Virus record (IMG/VR): IMGVR_UViG_3300034073_005326
Location: 1-48,612 of that record
DNA length: 48,612 bases
Source: a virus
Direction: 5' to 3' (one strand)
Below are positions 25,107-33,410 of this stretch, one piece after another. The notes beneath the pieces were generated by a model. The model was not told the DNA's origin. It was given only the letters and a program-made list of their open reading frames with translations, and ran no database searches. Made by a program: the position numbers and the translations under genes. Numbering within the stretch: position 1 is the first letter of the stretch; each line of letters opens with the position of its first letter.

Positions 25107-25545
25107 TACATACGTTCTTTGGGTAAACTATGAAATTGAAGACCCCGACCTGTTACCAAAGTACCAGACACAGGGTTCATCAGGTTGTGACCTACGCTCA
25201 TCAATCGATGCGGTCATTCCTGCCGGAAAGAGACAGATGGTACCCACTGGCCTAAAGGTAGAAATACCTGTAGGCTTCGAAGGTCAGGTACGACCTCGCA
25301 GCGGTTTGGCGGCAAAGCACGGCATCACTGTCCTAAACACACCAGGAACAGTTGACTGCGACTACCGAGGTGAGATAAAGGTCATCCTGTTGAACACAAG
25401 TGACGAAGATTTTATCATCAAAAAAGGTGATAGGATTGCACAGCTCGTTTTTTCTCAGGTTTTTCGTGCCATCTTCAAGAAGGAAGAAGCGTTGACTTCA
25501 ACTGAACGTGCTGAAGGAGGATTTGGTTCTACAGGAAGAGCTTGA
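25099..25545 (+). CDS. dut: trimeric dUTPase
   Basis: The protein is 148 aa from ATG 25099, with GGAGG 8 nt upstream; the frame extends further upstream inside uvsX but without a proper start. All five dUTPase motifs are present: GSSGCDLRS (I), RPRSGLAAKHGI (II), GTVDCDYRGEIKV (III), KGDRIAQLVF (IV) and the Gly-rich C-terminal ERAEGGFGSTG (V). It converts dUTP to dUMP and pyrophosphate, keeping uracil out of phage DNA and feeding dUMP to the ThyX encoded at 31803. Confidence 0.93.
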   Translation: MSDTYVLWVNYEIEDPDLLPKYQTQGSSGCDLRSSIDAVIPAGKRQMVPTGLKVEIPVGFEGQVRPRSGLAAKHGITVLNTPGTVDCDYRGEIKVILLNTSDEDFIIKKGDRIAQLVFSQVFRAIFKKEEALTSTERAEGGFGSTGRA

Positions 25546-26346
25546 TTAGCGACCTGTGGGAGCTTCATCGGGTGCGGTAGGGGATGAAGCTCCTGTTTTC
25601 TTCGCATCCACTGCTGGGGTCTTTGGATAATGTGTTGCTGCAACATCCTCAGTGTATCCATAATCAAGAATTACGGCCCGCCCATCAGGCGTCTTGCCCC
25701 AGTGGTCTAAAACGGTTAGATCTGCTGACATTAGTTTATTCGAACCTTTTTCGGCCTCTCCGGGCGCAGAATGTTTCGCGGTCGACGATGAATTTCCTAA
25801 CTTTAGTTTATTCGAACCTCTTTCGGCCATATCGTAAACTTTCTTTGTGAATTCATGGGCCCCGCTGGGTAAGGACATCTTATTTTTTCTGGCGAATGTT
25901 GACACTGACGCTGTCAAATCTTGAACGAATTCCTGCCAATCGACTCCGGTTAGGCTTTTGAATTCATTCGTCGATGTAATAGGTTTTACTAGGTCTGAGA
26001 TGACCCATTTTCCTTCCTTGTCAGCGTCATAAATTCTGGCCGCCACGTCGGCCGACGTGGGTTCTGCGTATACCTCTACTTCAGCTTTGTTTTGAGCGAT
26101 GCCTTTTTCATTCCTGGCAATCTTTAAGACTTTCTTTGATGACAAAACGAATGCGATTCTTGAGCTACCTTGACCTAATGGCTCTAGATAATTCATCGCA
26201 TAAGCTTGCATGATTGATTCATTTGGCAGAGATCTAAAATCTTTTAGATCGAAACGCCGACCGCCAAAACGGGTTTTTATCTTTCTCTTTGAACGAATTT
26301 TTTCTACTATCAATTGAAGATATTCCTGTAACAGCTCGTGATTCAT
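25546..26346 (-). CDS. protein-kinase-like protein, possible virion-packaged effector
   Basis: The 266-aa protein is the only reverse-strand gene in the replication block. It begins MNHELLQEYLQLIVEKIRS, an amphipathic helix with I-V-E. Kinase-like elements follow: a Gly-rich loop LGQGSSRIAF (57-66), VLKIAR with Lys75, a hinge-like WVISDLVKPI, and ILDYG with Asp228 in the place of DFG. An HRD-type catalytic loop is not obvious, so activity is uncertain. A Ser/Thr/Ala/Pro-rich C-terminus follows. Part of the gene (about 25731-25828) is an in-frame tandem duplication encoding GSNKL twice. It is convergent with dUTPase, with no gap. A role in modifying host proteins is inference. Confidence 0.6.
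   Translation of the reverse strand: MNHELLQEYLQLIVEKIRSKRKIKTRFGGRRFDLKDFRSLPNESIMQAYAMNYLEPLGQGSSRIAFVLSSKKVLKIARNEKGIAQNKAEVEVYAEPTSADVAARIYDADKEGKWVISDLVKPITSTNEFKSLTGVDWQEFVQDLTASVSTFARKNKMSLPSGAHEFTKKVYDMAERGSNKLKLGNSSSTAKHSAPGEAEKGSNKLMSADLTVLDHWGKTPDGRAVILDYGYTEDVAATHYPKTPAVDAKKTGASSPTAPDEAPTGR
25731..25828 (-). repeat. 26-nt direct repeat inside the kinase-like gene
   Basis: The segment at 25731-25756 recurs at 25803-25828 with one mismatch. The copies are offset by 72 nt, exactly 24 codons, so the reading frame is kept. Each copy encodes a KGSNKL/RGSNKL segment. It looks like a short tandem duplication within the coding sequence. Confidence 0.85.
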
Positions 26347-26398
26347 ATCGTTAATTATTCCTCAATTTTGCATGGTTGTACTAGGTAGTCAGTTTGTG

Positions 26399-26404
26399 TA
26401 TAAA
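26399..26404 (+). promoter_or_regulatory. -10 box of predicted leaderless transcript (exonuclease gene)
   Basis: TATAAA ends exactly 7 nt before ATG 26412. TTGTAC at 26376-26381 gives a 17-nt spacer as a weak -35. No Shine-Dalgarno precedes the ATG. Confidence 0.5.
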
Positions 26405-26411
26405 TGAATTT

Positions 26412-27383
26412 ATGACATCACAACGTCCTGTTCTGATCATAGATGGACAAAACCTATTCATTAGATCATGGGCGGCTTATCCTCAGATGTCGTCTCATGG
26501 CTATCAGATGGGGGGTTGCATTGGATTTCTCAAGACTCTTCGTAGAATCGTGAATGAGTTGCAACCCTTGAAGATCTGTGTCGCTTGGGAAGGCGGCGGC
26601 TCCCAGAGAAGAAGGGCGATATATTCTGACTATAAGCTTGGTCGACGACCTGAAAAGTTAAACCGTTTTTACGGTGATGACATTCCTGATTCTGAAGAGA
26701 ATAGAAAGCACCAGTTGGTCTCTCTGTTGGAGATGTTGAAGTTTGCGCCCGTTTGTCAGATTTATGCTTCTGACTGCGAAGGTGATGACATCATCGCTTA
26801 CCTTTGCAAAGGTCCATATGTTCGTGACAATAAGGTTATCGTCTCATCGGACAAAGACATGTATCAACTACTCGATGACAAAACCTACATTTACTCCCTT
26901 CACAAGAAGAAGGTATTGACTAATGATGACATATTTGAAGAGTACAGGATCAGACCTCACAATTTCGCTATGGCGAAATCTCTATGTGGCGACGACGGCG
27001 ACAACATTCCTGGCATCAAAGGGTTAGGTTTCAAGACAGTTGCAAAAAAATTTCCTTTTTTAGGTGGTGACTCTGAGATATTGCTCGAGGACGTCATTTC
27101 TTTTTGTCAAGCACACATCTCAGAGTCGACAGCATACAGACGTGTCGTCGATTGCAAGGCAGACCTGGAAAGAAATTGGAGGCTGATTTACCTCGATGGC
27201 AGCATGCTCTCTGCCTCACAAGTTTCCAAGGTGCAACATGCGATAGATACATTCAGACCCAAGGTTAATAAGATTGGCCTTATCAAGTCTTTAGTAAAAG
27301 AAGGAATAGGTGATTTTGACGCCGAGTCGTTCTTCTACGCATTCAACTGCGTCGAAGGTCTCAGCTTTGGAATCGGAGAATAA
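26412..27383 (+). CDS. 5'-3' exonuclease / RNase H (FEN family, T4 Rnh-like)
   Basis: The protein is 323 aa from ATG 26412; the upstream TTG at 26394 overlaps the promoter. It has acidic active-site segments of the FEN/PIN superfamily: VLIIDGQNLFIRSW, ICVAWEGGGSQRRRAIYSDYK, YASDCEGDDIIAYL and VIVSSDKDMYQLL. The helix-hairpin-helix region SLCGDDGDNIPGIKGLGFKT follows. It would remove RNA primers and 5' flaps on the lagging strand. This may also supply the 5' nuclease missing from the minimal polymerase. It is followed at 1 nt by the helicase gene. Confidence 0.85.
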   Translation: MTSQRPVLIIDGQNLFIRSWAAYPQMSSHGYQMGGCIGFLKTLRRIVNELQPLKICVAWEGGGSQRRRAIYSDYKLGRRPEKLNRFYGDDIPDSEENRKHQLVSLLEMLKFAPVCQIYASDCEGDDIIAYLCKGPYVRDNKVIVSSDKDMYQLLDDKTYIYSLHKKKVLTNDDIFEEYRIRPHNFAMAKSLCGDDGDNIPGIKGLGFKTVAKKFPFLGGDSEILLEDVISFCQAHISESTAYRRVVDCKADLERNWRLIYLDGSMLSASQVSKVQHAIDTFRPKVNKIGLIKSLVKEGIGDFDAESFFYAFNCVEGLSFGIGE

Positions 27384-27384
27384 A

Positions 27385-28794
27385 ATGCTAGAAAATGACA
27401 AGACAAGCAACGGCGCAAAGCAAACGTTCGGTACATATGGAAAATCTTTTCAAGAAAAGATTGGTCAGGCATTACTGACCGATCCGAAGTGGGCCGAACA
27501 GATGATGGAGGTCTTTGATTCTTCGTATTTTGAGCTGAAGTACCTACAATTCCTTGCTGACAGGTATTTTTCATATTCAAAGAAGTACAAGGTGTTCCCA
27601 ACGTTGCAGCTTCTTGTCACTATCATTAGAGAAGACCTAAAGGTAGGAACCGACATTATTCTTCGTGATCAAATCATTGAGTACCTTCAGCGAATGAAGG
27701 CGAATCCTGACCCAGGTGACCTTCAGTTCGTCAAGGAAAAGTCTTTGGAGTTCTGCAGAAAGCAGGCCCTCAAGAAAGCCCTTGAAGATGCCGTTGATCA
27801 AATGCAGGCCAATAAATACGAATCCATCGTCGAATCGATTCGAAAAGCTGTTCAGGTTGGTACCGCCCCTTCAGTTGGTCACGACTTCTTCAATGAGATG
27901 GATGCCAGGTTCACCCGCTTGAAGCGGGACACCATTCCGACAGGTATTCCTGATCTTGACAAGAAAGAAATCCTCAACGGCGGGTCAGGCAAGGGAGAGC
28001 TGCTCTGCGTCGTTGGTGGTAGCGGTTCAGGCAAATCCCACTGGCTTACAATGATTGGGGCAAACGCCCTTCGGGAAGGAAAGAATGTTCTTCATTACAC
28101 CTTTGAGCTGTCTGAAACAGCTGTCGGTATTCGCTACGATTCGAACCTTTGTGACATGGATTCAAACGAGGTCATGGACCACAAGGACGAGATCGTTGAA
28201 AAATACAAGAACATGAAGCTTGGTCGTCTATTCATCAAGGAGTATCCAACTAATACTGCCTCAGTTTTTACAGTCAGATCACACATTGAAAGGCTTGACC
28301 TCAAAGGATTCAAGCCCGATATCGTCATCATTGATTACGCCGACATCATGAGGTCTTCACGACAATTCGATTCTCTTCGACACGAGCTCAAGTTAGTATA
28401 TGAAGAGCTTAGAGGTCTGGCCATGGAAATAGGCATTCCAATCTGGACAGCTTCACAGTCCAACAAGGAAGGTGCCAATGCTGAAGTCATTGACATGACC
28501 AACATGTCTGAAGCATATGGTAAGGCCATGATCTGTGACTTCATCATCTCAGTCTCTAGGCGTGCCCACGAGAAGGCCAGCGGATGGGGTCGACTTTTCG
28601 TGGCAAAGAATCGTGCTGGCCGCGACGGTCTCGTCTACCCAGCCAAGATCAATACAGCACAGAGTAAATTTGAGATTACGGGTTCAGCCGATGCACCTGA
28701 AGAGATAGCTGCCACCGATGAAGCAGAGCAGAAGAAAGCCTTACGCGCGAAGTGGAGGGAACTTAAGTCGGAATTTACCCCCAACAAATCATGA
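27385..28794 (+). CDS. replicative DNA helicase, DnaB/gp41 family
   Basis: The protein is 469 aa from ATG 27385, with GGAG upstream (CGGAGAATAAA). The N-terminal helical domain carries KVFPTLQLLVTIIRE. The RecA-like motor domain has Walker A VVGGSGSGKSHWL, FELSETAVGIRYDSNL, Walker B DIVIIDYADIM, and further DnaB-like motifs (IPIWTASQSNKEG, GRLFVAKNRAGRDG). It unwinds DNA 5'-3' at the fork as a hexamer. No primase gene is in the window. The gene is translated right after the exonuclease. Confidence 0.9.
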   Translation: MLENDKTSNGAKQTFGTYGKSFQEKIGQALLTDPKWAEQMMEVFDSSYFELKYLQFLADRYFSYSKKYKVFPTLQLLVTIIREDLKVGTDIILRDQIIEYLQRMKANPDPGDLQFVKEKSLEFCRKQALKKALEDAVDQMQANKYESIVESIRKAVQVGTAPSVGHDFFNEMDARFTRLKRDTIPTGIPDLDKKEILNGGSGKGELLCVVGGSGSGKSHWLTMIGANALREGKNVLHYTFELSETAVGIRYDSNLCDMDSNEVMDHKDEIVEKYKNMKLGRLFIKEYPTNTASVFTVRSHIERLDLKGFKPDIVIIDYADIMRSSRQFDSLRHELKLVYEELRGLAMEIGIPIWTASQSNKEGANAEVIDMTNMSEAYGKAMICDFIISVSRRAHEKASGWGRLFVAKNRAGRDGLVYPAKINTAQSKFEITGSADAPEEIAATDEAEQKKALRAKWRELKSEFTPNKS

Positions 28795-28855
28795 CAATCA
28801 GCAACTTTTGAAGTATAGTTATCAACCTCAAGTAAACCAAAAAGCGGAGATCAAG

Positions 28856-31438
28856 ATGAACACGTTCACATACAACGAAGCATACGAAGCGTCTTTAAAG
28901 TACTTCAACGATGACGAGCTTGCTGCCTCAGTTTTCGTGTCGAAGTACGCCTTGCGTGACAGCGAAGGAAACATTCTTGAAAAGACTCCAACAGACATGC
29001 ACCTCCGCCTCGCCCGTGAGTTTGCTCGAATCGAAGCGAAGTATCCTAATCCGCTTTCTGAAAAAGAAATCTTTTGTCTTCTTGCTGATGTCGATCACAT
29101 CGACATTTCTGAGCGTGCCGTGATGACCTTAGAGCAACTTGCCTCGGCGTCACGCGGTGTTGGTGCGGTTGTTCCGCAGGGGTCTCCTATGTCCGCCATG
29201 GGCAATCCATATAAGCTGCAGTCTCTTTCAAACTGCTTCGTCATTGCATCACCTCAGGATTCTTATGGAGGCATTCTTTTTGCCGATCAGGAGCAAGCGC
29301 AGATCATGAAGCGGCGCGGGGGCGTCGGTTTCGACGTTTCGACTATTCGTCCGAAGGGGATGTTGACGGCCAACGCCGCAGGAACAACCGATGGCATCGG
29401 TGTCTTCATGGAACGTTTCTCCAACACCTGCCGTGAGGTGGCGCAAGGAGGTCGTCGTGGTGCATTGATGCTTACGATCTCGGTGATGCACCCAGAGGTA
29501 GAGACCTTCATCAACATTAAGAGGGACCTGAAGAAGGTAACAGGTGCAAACATCTCAGTTCGTCTCACCGACGAGTTCATGAATGCGGTCAAGGCTGATT
29601 CTGACTTCACGCTACGTTGGCCGGTTGAATCCTCAGTTGAGGAGGCTAAGGTCACCAAGGTCGTCAAGGCCCGGGAGATCTGGAGTCAAATCATCGATGC
29701 AGCCTGGACATCAGCCGAACCCGGCCTTCTCTTCTGGGACACAGTCAAGAAGATGACGCCCACTGAAGCGTACGCTTCAAAGGGCTATGCAAACGTCTCC
29801 ACCAATCCATGTGCAGAACTCATCCTTAGCCCATATGACTCTTGTCGTCTGCTCCTCGTTAACCTCGCAAAGTTCGTTAAGGACACATATCTTCCTACAG
29901 CGTCGTTTGACTTCGATAGGTTCAAGAAGGTCTCAGCGAAGGCGCAGAAGCTGATGGATGACCTCGTCGACCTTGAGATCGAGGCAGTTGATGCAATCCT
30001 TGCAAAGATTGAAGCAGACCCAGAGTCACCCGACGTCAAGCTTTCCGAGGTTAATCTTTGGAAGAAGATTCGGACAGCGGCAAGCGGAGCACGTCGAACT
30101 GGTCTTGGCATCACAGGAATTGGTGATGCATTGGCATCGATCAATGTTGTTTATGGCACTCCGGAGTCGGTGAGCAAGACCGAAGAAATCTACAAGACAT
30201 TAGCTCTTTCTGCCTATCGATCATCAGTTGATATGGCCAAGGATCGTGGTTCATTCCCGGTCTATGATTGGCAGCTTGAAAATGATAGCCCATTTTTGCA
30301 ACGCCTCATGGAGGCTGACAAGGGTCTTTTCGTTGACTGGATGAAACATGGTCGTCGAAACATCGCCCTTCTTACTACAGCACCGGCAGGATCAGTCTCT
30401 TGCCTCACACAAACCACAAGTGGCATCGAACCCGCATATCTTCTTTCCTACACCCGTCGTAAGAAGATCAATCCAAACGATACGGCATCTCGAGTCGATT
30501 TCGTAGATCAACTCGGTGACAAGTGGCAGGAGTACAAGGTCTACCACCACGGCTTCAAGAGGTGGATGGATGCCACAGGCAAGACCGATGAACAGATTGC
30601 CGAGTCTCCGTACTGGAAGGCAACAAGCAATGACGTTGACTGGACCATGTCTGTCAAGCTACAAGCCGCCGCACAAAAGTGGGTCTGTCATGCCATCTCC
30701 AAGACGTGCAACCTTCCTAATGACGTAACTCGTGAGGTTGTTGCAGACGTCTACATGACCGCATGGGAGGCAGGTTGCAAGGGATTCACAGTTTACCGCG
30801 ATGGTTGCCGCACAGGTGTCCTAGTCCAGGATCCACCGAAGGAAGAAAAGAAGGCAGTCGATGACCAACCCGAGACCATGGTAGAAAACCACGCTCCAAA
30901 GCGCCCGAAGGAACTACCATGTGATATTCACAGAATAAATGTGAAGGGTTCTGAGGGTCAGGAATCATACCTCGTCCTCGTCGGCAAGCTCGAGGACAAG
31001 CCCTACGAGATCTTCTGCGGCCTATCATCACATGTTGAGGTACCGAAGAAGGTCAAGAGCGGACTCCTTGTCAAGAACGGTAAGAAGGATGGCGTTGCGA
31101 CATACAACCTTCAGATCCCCCTCGGCGACGATGATCAACTTGTCTTCAAGGACATCGTTGAGCTATTCTCCAACCCAAATCATGGTGCCTTCACAAGGTC
31201 ACTTTCACTCGCACTTCGCCACGGTGTTCCTGTTCAATATGTCGTTGAACAGCTCCAGAAGGACAAACTCAGCGACATGCAGAGCTTCTCTAGGGTCCTT
31301 GCAAGGGTGCTGAAGGGATACATTCCTGATGGTGTCAAGTCAACGTCTGACAAGGTTTGCCCTGAATGTACGTCTAATTCTCTTGTCTACAAGGAAGGTT
31401 GTGTAACTTGCGCATCGTGTGGCTGGAGTAAGTGTTGA
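28856..31438 (+). CDS. nrdJ: class II (adenosylcobalamin-dependent) ribonucleotide reductase
   Basis: The protein is 860 aa from ATG 28856, with GCGGAGATCAAG upstream; the frame is open earlier but overlaps the helicase gene without a start signal. RNR barrel features are LSNCFVIASP, FANG-region FMERFSNTCREVAQGGRRGAL, STNPCAELILSPYDSC with the active-site N-x-C-x-E, and TTAPAGSVSCLTQTTSGIEP. The C-terminus has paired cysteines, CPECTSN...CVTCASCGWSKC, for redox shuttling, as in NrdJ. No NrdB or NrdG subunit gene is in the window, consistent with a B12 enzyme. It makes dNTPs from ribonucleotides and depends on host cobalamin. A TATAGT (28813) could be its -10. Confidence 0.9.
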   Translation: MNTFTYNEAYEASLKYFNDDELAASVFVSKYALRDSEGNILEKTPTDMHLRLAREFARIEAKYPNPLSEKEIFCLLADVDHIDISERAVMTLEQLASASRGVGAVVPQGSPMSAMGNPYKLQSLSNCFVIASPQDSYGGILFADQEQAQIMKRRGGVGFDVSTIRPKGMLTANAAGTTDGIGVFMERFSNTCREVAQGGRRGALMLTISVMHPEVETFINIKRDLKKVTGANISVRLTDEFMNAVKADSDFTLRWPVESSVEEAKVTKVVKAREIWSQIIDAAWTSAEPGLLFWDTVKKMTPTEAYASKGYANVSTNPCAELILSPYDSCRLLLVNLAKFVKDTYLPTASFDFDRFKKVSAKAQKLMDDLVDLEIEAVDAILAKIEADPESPDVKLSEVNLWKKIRTAASGARRTGLGITGIGDALASINVVYGTPESVSKTEEIYKTLALSAYRSSVDMAKDRGSFPVYDWQLENDSPFLQRLMEADKGLFVDWMKHGRRNIALLTTAPAGSVSCLTQTTSGIEPAYLLSYTRRKKINPNDTASRVDFVDQLGDKWQEYKVYHHGFKRWMDATGKTDEQIAESPYWKATSNDVDWTMSVKLQAAAQKWVCHAISKTCNLPNDVTREVVADVYMTAWEAGCKGFTVYRDGCRTGVLVQDPPKEEKKAVDDQPETMVENHAPKRPKELPCDIHRINVKGSEGQESYLVLVGKLEDKPYEIFCGLSSHVEVPKKVKSGLLVKNGKKDGVATYNLQIPLGDDDQLVFKDIVELFSNPNHGAFTRSLSLALRHGVPVQYVVEQLQKDKLSDMQSFSRVLARVLKGYIPDGVKSTSDKVCPECTSNSLVYKEGCVTCASCGWSKC

Positions 31439-31457
31439 TGAATACTTATCGCAGACA

Positions 31458-31751
31458 ATGAAAGTCAACGACAAACAAATAAGAAAAGTAATAAAAGAGG
31501 AGCTTGCTAGAGGCATACCTGATTATGCCTTTGTGAGACCCGTTGAGAATGCTGTTGATTTATTAGTGAACGACTTGATTAAATGTCTCGTTGCTCACAT
31601 CAATCAAACTTCACGAGATCCTCAGGCAAGAAACGCAAGATATGCTGCCGCCAACAGAATAGCGGCAGCGTTGCGTCGTGACCGTGAATTTACGAAAGTA
31701 ATAGAAGATAAGTTAAAAGAGAAGCTTCTTATATTTTTTGATGAAGTATAA
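31458..31751 (+). CDS. small protein with MKVN...IKE leader
   Basis: The protein is 97 aa from ATG 31458. The frame extends back to a GTG at 31419 inside nrdJ, but ATG 31458 aligns exactly with the leader of the related small proteins. The leader is MKVNDKQIRKVIKEELARG, ending I-K-E|E. The rest is helical and basic (DLLVNDLIKCLVAHINQTS, ARYAAANRIAAALRRDREF). An 8-bp inverted repeat AAGTATAA/TTATACTT (31744-31751, 31765-31772) spans the stop codon. Function unknown; candidate capsid-internal protein. Confidence 0.7.
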   Translation: MKVNDKQIRKVIKEELARGIPDYAFVRPVENAVDLLVNDLIKCLVAHINQTSRDPQARNARYAAANRIAAALRRDREFTKVIEDKLKEKLLIFFDEV

Positions 31752-31788
31752 AAGATTACGCTGCTTATACTTGTATGCTTACTAGGCA

Positions 31789-31794
31789 TATAAT
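31789..31794 (+). promoter_or_regulatory. -10 box of predicted leaderless transcript (thyX)
   Basis: TATAAT ends 8 nt before ATG 31803 and no Shine-Dalgarno is present between them. There is no good -35; TTATAC at 31765 is the nearest. Confidence 0.5.
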
Positions 31795-31802
31795 GCAATA
31801 AT

Positions 31803-32465
31803 ATGCCCTCCAACTCAAATAAAGTTGAGCTTATAGGAATTTATGGATCAGACGACATTCATGCCATGTCAGCCTGGACATCCACTTCACGTGATCTAAC
31901 TAACGACAAGAAGAATAGAATTCCTTCTTTATTAAAGATGTTAGCTGAAAATGGACATGAAACACCATTTGAGAAATCTTCTTTACATTTTCTTGTGACG
32001 TCTGATATCAGCTCACACATCCATTTGATTAAACACAGAATTGGTGTTTCTGTCAATGCTGAATCTGCGAGATACAAGGAGCTGAAGGATGACAAGTATT
32101 ACGTCCCATGTGACTGGGATGATGAAGAAATGCAGGAATACACTCAGCATATGGAAGAAAGCCTTAAAAGATATCACACGGTGTTAAATCGATTGGTAGC
32201 CAAAGGCTTTTCAAGAAAAAGGGCAAAAGAGTCAGCCAGGCTATATCTTCCATACGGAAATCAACTAACAGCTGACGTCATGTTTAATTTTAGAAGTTTT
32301 TATCATTTCTTAAAATTAAGATATTCTGAGCATGCTCAGCTTGAAATTAGAAATATAGCAAGAGACATGCTATATTTGGTGCATGAGACAGGCAAATTTT
32401 CTCACACTCTGTCTGCTTTTAACCTTGTCATAAATGATCGACCTAGGCAACCTTTTGATTCTTGA
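31803..32465 (+). CDS. thyX: flavin-dependent thymidylate synthase ThyX
   Basis: The 220-aa protein carries the ThyX signature as KHRIGVSVNAESARY (77-91). The usual RHRx7S pattern appears with Lys for the first Arg and one extra residue before the Ser, a variant seen in phage forms. Other typical parts are MLAENGHETPFEKSSLHFLV, ARLYLPYGNQLTADVMFNFR and FLKLRYSEHAQLEIRNIA. It methylates dUMP to dTMP using FAD/NADPH and methylene-tetrahydrofolate. It sits directly before thymidylate kinase, giving consecutive steps to dTTP. Confidence 0.93.
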   Translation: MPSNSNKVELIGIYGSDDIHAMSAWTSTSRDLTNDKKNRIPSLLKMLAENGHETPFEKSSLHFLVTSDISSHIHLIKHRIGVSVNAESARYKELKDDKYYVPCDWDDEEMQEYTQHMEESLKRYHTVLNRLVAKGFSRKRAKESARLYLPYGNQLTADVMFNFRSFYHFLKLRYSEHAQLEIRNIARDMLYLVHETGKFSHTLSAFNLVINDRPRQPFDS

Positions 32466-32474
32466 TGTGAGTAG

Positions 32475-33080
32475 ATGTCAATGGCGAAGTTCATAGTAAT
32501 TGAAGGACCTGATAGAGTCGGTAAAGCTACGCAGTGCAAGCTTCTTCATGATTATTTTACAAAATCAGGACTAAAATCAAAGGTAATCGAGGTGCCTGTT
32601 CATGACAATTTTACATACAACGTAATTTATTGGATGCTTGGAAATGGTTTAGCAAAAAAATTCCCAAAGATATTTCAGGTTACGCAGCATTGTAATAGGC
32701 ACTTATTCCAATGGCAAAGTCTAAAAAAGCTAGATCATGATTATGATTATCTGATAATGGATAGGTGGAGTCTATCAACTGTCATCTATGGTGCAGCCAG
32801 CGGCGTGAATACAAATTTTACTGAAAATCTATATAGGATGTTACGTGAGCCTGATCATACGATTGTGCTGTTAGGCAAAGCACACCAGCATGTTGCTGAA
32901 GACGTCTATGAAAAAGACACAGAGCTGCAACTAAAAGTAAAAGAGTTGTATCGTCAATGGGCAGAATCCCGACCAGGAAAAACCACGATTATAGATTGCA
33001 ATGATTCACGTGAAAAGATTTTTGACAACATAATTGATTGTCTTTTAGATGTTGATGTTATTGAAATGAGGAAAATATGA
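32475..33080 (+). CDS. tmk: thymidylate kinase
   Basis: The 201-aa protein has a P-loop IEGPDRVGKATQ near residues 9-20, close to the GxDGxGKsTQ form of Tmk. A DRW motif (LIMDRWSLSTVIYGAA) is the DR(Y/W) dTMP-binding segment, and an adenine-region ELQLKVKELYRQWAE follows. It phosphorylates dTMP to dTDP. It is 9 nt after thyX and overlaps the next gene by ATGA. Two candidate ATGs exist (32475, 32481); the second starts MAKFIVIEG and fits the family equally well. Confidence 0.85.
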   Translation: MSMAKFIVIEGPDRVGKATQCKLLHDYFTKSGLKSKVIEVPVHDNFTYNVIYWMLGNGLAKKFPKIFQVTQHCNRHLFQWQSLKKLDHDYDYLIMDRWSLSTVIYGAASGVNTNFTENLYRMLREPDHTIVLLGKAHQHVAEDVYEKDTELQLKVKELYRQWAESRPGKTTIIDCNDSREKIFDNIIDCLLDVDVIEMRKI

Positions 33081-33337
33081 GCTATAAAATTTCAGATGCC
33101 GTTGCTATGCGTATGATTCAAATTTTTCAAGAGGCTTTGCTTCTAGGAGTTGACGGTGCAGATTTGATGCGTCAAGTCAGGCTTGTCGTTTCGCCTGAAG
33201 ACGCTGGTGTGCTTACTCTTGACCCTCAGTACGAGAAGCAAGTGTTTGATATGCATCAAAAATACCTTGAAGAAGCAGAAGCTCTTAAGTCAAAGTTAGA
33301 CGATCAAAGCATAGTCAAATTAACATTTGATAATTAA
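33077..33337 (+). CDS. small conserved-looking protein, unknown
   Basis: The 86-aa protein is translationally coupled to tmk (ATGA). It is mainly helical, with ISDAVAMRMIQIFQEALLLG, VDGADLMRQVRLVVSPEDAG and a coiled-coil-like C-terminus KYLEEAEALKSKL. No cysteines or catalytic motifs are seen. Possibly a small regulatory or structural factor of the nucleotide operon; no family recognised. Confidence 0.65.
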   Translation: MSYKISDAVAMRMIQIFQEALLLGVDGADLMRQVRLVVSPEDAGVLTLDPQYEKQVFDMHQKYLEEAEALKSKLDDQSIVKLTFDN

Positions 33338-33338
33338 A

Positions 33339-33410
33339 ATGAACTGGTATATTCTTTCTTTGTGTCTTCTTGTCATGATTGTTAGATTGCTTCTTCCTCC
33401 AAAAGATTAA
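33339..33410 (+). CDS. possible 23-aa hydrophobic peptide
   Basis: ATG 33339 begins 1 nt after the previous stop codon and the frame ends at TAA 33408. The peptide is MNWYILSLCLLVMIVRLLLP plus PKD, almost a single membrane helix with a charged end. Small membrane peptides occur next to phage operons and in lysis or superinfection functions, but nothing else supports a role. It might be a chance ORF in a 164-nt gap before the Hsp20 gene. Confidence 0.35.
   Translation: MNWYILSLCLLVMIVRLLLPPKD

Noticed and set aside
28718-28855. N-terminal extension of the ribonucleotide reductase
   Set aside because: The extension overlaps the helicase 3' end, has no start signal and is unlike the family; ATG 28856 has a clear Shine-Dalgarno.
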